Assembly: GCF_020520425.1 (NCBI RefSeq)
Contig: NC_079490.1
Location: forward strand, 39,068,723-39,132,722
Reading direction: 5' to 3'
Length of the DNA: 64,000 bases
From: Spinacia oleracea
Lineage: Eukaryota > Streptophyta > Magnoliopsida > Caryophyllales > Amaranthaceae
Numbering within the stretch: the first letter of the stretch is position 1; each line of letters starts with the position of its first letter. A program made the position numbers and the translations under genes. Shown in pieces: positions 60,340 through 64,000 of this stretch. Under the pieces are notes generated by a model. The model was not told the DNA's origin, did not search any database, and was given only the letters and a program-made list of their open reading frames with translations.

Positions 60340-60404
60340 TAAGTTGCTCTTGTTGTATAAGGGCAACTTATGTTGAGCAACTTAAAAGCTTTTTTCCTCT
60401 AGTG
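60340..60404. repeat. T5 right terminus
   Basis: It ends TTTTTTCCTCTAGTG at 60404, preceded by AAGTTGCTCTTGTTGTA, GGGCAACTTA and GAGCAACTTA in alternating orientation. TAA follows as the candidate target duplication, but the left partner is missing. Confidence 0.85.
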
Positions 60405-63400
60405 TAACAATAGTTCATATGTTTTGTTACTTTCAACAAGTAAGACTAGCTTGTCTTGAATTGACCTAGAAATCACTCTACTTTCAAAAGTCCATCAAAA
60501 TAGAGCTTTTGAATGTTACCTTGTGGATATGGTCAAAGTAACAATGCTAAAGGTTAGTGGAACTCAAATCAAGAGATTGATTTGAACCTAGTAAAGTTCT
60601 TATTGTTAAAGAGTTGTTTGTTTTAATCAAGCATACAAGACTCAACCCGTAAATGACCATTTCATTCAAATAAACAAACAAACATTTGTTTTTGTTTTTC
60701 GTGAATGTGAGTATTTTTGTGTTAGAAATTTAGGTATGTTGAATATGGAACAAAATAGCCATGAAAGGACTTAAAACAAACAAGATGAACCTACAACTAA
60801 TATAGCATTGCCATGCTTCATTTCCCACTTGTAGGTCATTAGTGTAGCATAGCTTCCATCGTTTGAGTTATTACTGAAGTAAGAACCTCAAGAGGTATAT
60901 GATACCAGGGAAGTTTTATTGCTAGGTTACTTTTCTTTAAACATAAACTTATAGGTAGAAACGGAATTGTAAGTTCCTTTCACTTGTTCCTTGTTTTCCT
61001 ATTTCTTGTACCTTTTCTTATAGTCTTAAGAATTGACTTCTCTAGTGTTGACTTTTATACCTTTTTAGACATGTCTAATGTCACTCCAACAAAGTTCTTA
61101 CCATTGTATTTATGTTGAATATTTTTCTTCAACTAGATGATCTTACCAGAAGCTTCTAAAGTTCTCTAAGGATCGATCTATTCGAATGTCTAGGGACTAG
61201 ACTCATTCGAGAATTAAATGAAAAAAATATTAAGTTGTTAACCATTGGTGAAGTTGAGTGTTAAACTCAATTTTTTATGATCTCAAAACTACATTGGATT
61301 TTGAATCTACAAGCACCAATTGGTTTTCCATTCGACTTTGTTAGTAAAAAAACAACCATAAAAGTCTCTATAAGAAACGTACATTTTAAATTGCTCATTT
61401 TCTCTCATTTCCGTGAATCGTTCTTGGATTCACTACCAATCGAGGAAATTTACTGTTACCTTTCTAAATGGATTTACTGCAGTGCAATATATTTAATTAT
61501 AAACAATAATTAAAACATACATTGAAGAATGCAAAGTCTAAACATTTATCACGAGTAATAACTTGAAAAGTAAAGCAATCATGAAATTTAAACAAGTCAT
61601 TGGCATTTTATTCGAAAAATTTAGTTCTGGTAGGTGTGAATAAAATAAATCCAAGACCCCCAAAATCATTGAAAAATTAAGCACGATTCGACTTAAGTCT
61701 AAAATATTTTAGGTAAGCAAATCCTTTGCGAATAGTCTAGAAACTAATCTTGGTTGATAGGTATGTCTAAGAACTTATTAGGTAAACTTATCCCGTTTTC
61801 CACGACATAAAAGGACTCCTTACTTATATCATTGAGATCAACCAAAACCAACATGTACTCACAACTAATGTGTACCTTACCCCATTAGAATCAATAAGTA
61901 ACACCTCGCTATGGCGGAAATCTATTACTAGATTGATGTAGAGGTTATCTAAGTAAGCGTTATTTTGGAATGGCACCTTTTAACTCAATTTTAAAGTTTG
62001 GAACCTAGGGCTCTTACTATGTTGGTTTGATTTTAATTGAAGTAAAATCCTTAATCATGCAACATAATCAAGCCACAATCTCATGCATAATATCAAGACA
62101 TATTTAAAGCAATAATTATCTTAAACATGCCGAAGATTTAAATGTGATCTAGTATGGCCCGACTTCATCTTAAAGCTTCAACTTCAAACTCCGTCATCAA
62201 AATGGATTGGAAACTTCGTCTTGAATTTCACCATGGGAGGCGTCATTTTCTTCAAATAGGATATGCTATAATTAAACAAATTACAACTATTTGATGGTAC
62301 GCAGACCATATTAAAATAAAAACTTTGGTGCGTTAGACCAATTTTACATTCAAATTAATGGTACGCATACCATATTTACTATCCTATTTGGGCCATACTA
62401 GTCACTTTCCACAACCTGCAAAATAGTACATTTATAATATATAATTTATCCATTCATTTATCAATGAATGGTCCACTTAGCAAGTTAATTAGTAGAAAAA
62501 AAAATGCATCACATAAACATTTGCAGCAACTAATCAAAGGTTCCACCAATCTACAAATTATTCAACCTTATTATTTCTAATCGAGTTGTTTTAACCTTAA
62601 AGGAATAAAAACCTAAACAAGAGTTTAATGGCTAAAAGCTCCCACTAAAACCAAGAATTTACATGCTTTACTAATTTTAAACATAAAATTGTATTTCCTA
62701 GTCCAATCGGAAACTTCCAAATTTAATTAAAACTTAAAGCTCACAAAAAATAATTTTAGTTCCCTTAATTGTTTTCCAGTTGATTAAAATTAATTCATTT
62801 TAATTTTACCAAAGTTTAAATTTTATTTAAAATAATTAGTATAAAATAAATTTTAATTATTAAATTTACAAAAAAAAGTAAAATTAATTAAAATTACGAA
62901 ATTAAATTAATTAAAATCGTTGTTCAACGGAAAAATTAAAACGAAACGACCCAACAACCCAAGGCAAGGCCGTAGGCCAAAGCCCACGCCTCACCCAAGC
63001 CGTACAGCAGCAGCGCCCATGGGCCGCGCGCACGAGAGCAGCGCCCATGGCCTGCTTTGCTGGTGGTCGTATGGTGCAACGCACCGAGCAACACAGCAGC
63101 CATCGTTGTGCTTGCTCCTGTGCGCTGGGCATTGGGCTAGGCGCAGTGGCACACGAGCGCCTTTGCTTTGCGTGCTGCTCGCCGTACCTCTTGCCTTGCT
63201 CTTGATGCTCGTTTCCTTGCTCGATCACTCGCACAACACACACCGCACAGGCCCTATGCCTGCGCGCGCATGCTCATGCCTTGCTCGCTGCCTAGTACCG
63301 CATCGGCGACGAGCTCCCTTGCTCGTCATCGCATGCCCGCACCATGCAACACCCTTTAAGGGTAACACATAGCTTCCATTGCTTCGTGCGTTGAAAATTG

Positions 63401-64000
63401 TGAATGATTCATCAAAATCAAAACTTTATAATTAAATTTAACGACAAATTAATAATACATATTAATTTCACTAAATTTGGGCGAAAAAACAATAATTTAT
63501 TAGTGAAATTAATTTCCGATTACATGATTTCTTAGGGATTAAAATCTAGGTCATAAAATTTTAAAAGTTTTCAACTTTAACAAATTTTATGGTGGTTTTT
63601 TAATCATAGGATCCTAATTAAATTATCAATTAATTATGAAAATCAAAACAAATTCTAAATTATTTGAAATTCAACCAATTAATTATAATTATGAAATAGG
63701 TTGTATAATTAACAAAATTAGACCATAAAATTGTTAAACATATACAGTAGGTCAATCATAAATTCAAGATTTACATACAAGATTCGCAAATATTTAATTT
63801 AACATCATAAAAATTACAAATTTTACATTCGAAAAACTAAAACCTAGGTAAAGTCATAGTTAGGCTTCGAATTTGGGAATTCTGGGTTCGGCATCAAATC
63901 TATGATTTTGGTCAAAATTTTAAAATGTCGTTTACATGCGAAATTAACTATAAAAACATAAGATTTCGATCATTATTGACAAAACTTCCGAAAATCCTAC
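60405..64000 (-). mobile_element. Copia-type retrotransposon R3, leader and internal non-coding part
   Basis: From 61748 to the window end the sequence is collinear with the R1 leader (1540-3700): the same ACATAAAAGGACTCCTTAC, GGGCCATACTAGTCACTT and 'gtttggcttcgaatttggg'-type blocks. On the minus strand the primer-binding site and LTR would lie beyond 64000. 60405-61747 is non-coding in all frames beyond 80 codons. Expected gag motifs are not recognisable there, suggesting a non-autonomous or heavily decayed element. The left limit is the T5 terminus. Confidence 0.7.
62937..63365. other. GC-rich island in the R3 leader
   Basis: About 430 bp of CpG-rich sequence sit between AT-rich flanks, in the same place as in R1. 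The right edge GGCGACGAGCTCCCTTGCTC then CACCCtttaaGGGTAACAC is conserved. Open frames up to 150 codons occur on both strands without domain similarity. Confidence 0.7.

Larger units (their letters stand above)
44986..60404 (-). mobile_element. CACTA transposon T5 carrying nested MULE and T6
   Basis: The right terminus is intact: read on the minus strand from 60404 it is CACTAGAGGAAAAAAGC, followed by AAGTTGC and GTTGCCC repeats. The left side (44986-45160) carries the related motif AAGGTGCCCTTGTTGCAA, but the CACTA terminus itself is missing, so this end is truncated at the junction with T4. Inside, on the minus strand, are a TNPD pseudogene (48300-53356) and remnants of a second gene (45293-47584). 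Two later insertions lie within it: a MULE (50107-51594) and T6 (53700-58962). Confidence 0.75.

Overview
The window is plant nuclear DNA, almost certainly from a eudicot. It is AT-rich, intron-rich and built nearly entirely of nested transposable elements. I found no intact host gene. Everything protein-like is either transposon-encoded or a fragment of a host gene lying inside a transposon. The repeat types recall Caryophyllales/Amaranthaceae genomes, but that is an impression from memory and the sequence does not prove it.

Layout from left to right. (1) 1-1539 is the right end of a CACTA DNA transposon (T1) with a short P-type H+-ATPase-like fragment. (2) 1540-5339 is the 5' part of a minus-strand Copia-type LTR retrotransposon (R1), interrupted by T1. 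(3) 5368-5676 is a 5'-truncated LINE with target duplications. (4) 5677 to about 30140 is a degraded plus-strand CACTA element (T2). It has a TNPD-type transposase pseudogene (5794-9321) and a second gene of plant Spm-type transposase character (13390-27640). (5) A structurally complete Copia element (R2, 15562-24855) sits inside T2. It has 1010-bp LTRs and AAATT target duplications, but gag-pol is broken. (6) T2 also holds a minus-strand WVD2-like (TPX2 family) gene fragment at 28830-29460. (7) About 30141-39168 is an unclassified repeat region with AGAACAT-type arrays and an inverted pair of tRNA-like sequences. It is split by a small CACTA element (T3, 32580-36877, TSD TTA) carrying an alkenal reductase fragment.

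(8) 39169-60404 is a composite of CACTA elements on the minus strand. T4 (39169 to about 44985) keeps a nearly intact 12-exon gene that joins a transposase-like N-terminus to a C-terminal Ulp1/C48 cysteine protease domain. T5 (about 44986-60404) keeps a broken TNPD gene and the first and last exons of a homologous second gene. T5 was hit by a MULE (50107-51594, 9-bp TSD) inside the transposase exon, and by T6 (53700-58962, TSD GAC). T6 is a non-autonomous relative of T4 that carries copine/BONZAI exons. (9) 60405-64000 is another minus-strand Copia-type internal region (R3), homologous to the leader of R1.

The most unusual structures lie in non-coding parts of the elements. A tandem repeat with a 160-161-bp period occurs in the second gene of T4, T5 and T6 although its sequence has diverged. 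GATCAG-type palindromic arrays recur in the second genes of T2, T4 and T5. T5 has a large hairpin at a splice donor. GC-rich islands recur in the leaders of all three Copia elements. Host-gene fragments occur in four separate CACTA elements, suggesting frequent gene capture. I cannot show that any of these is a functional system. All are testable.
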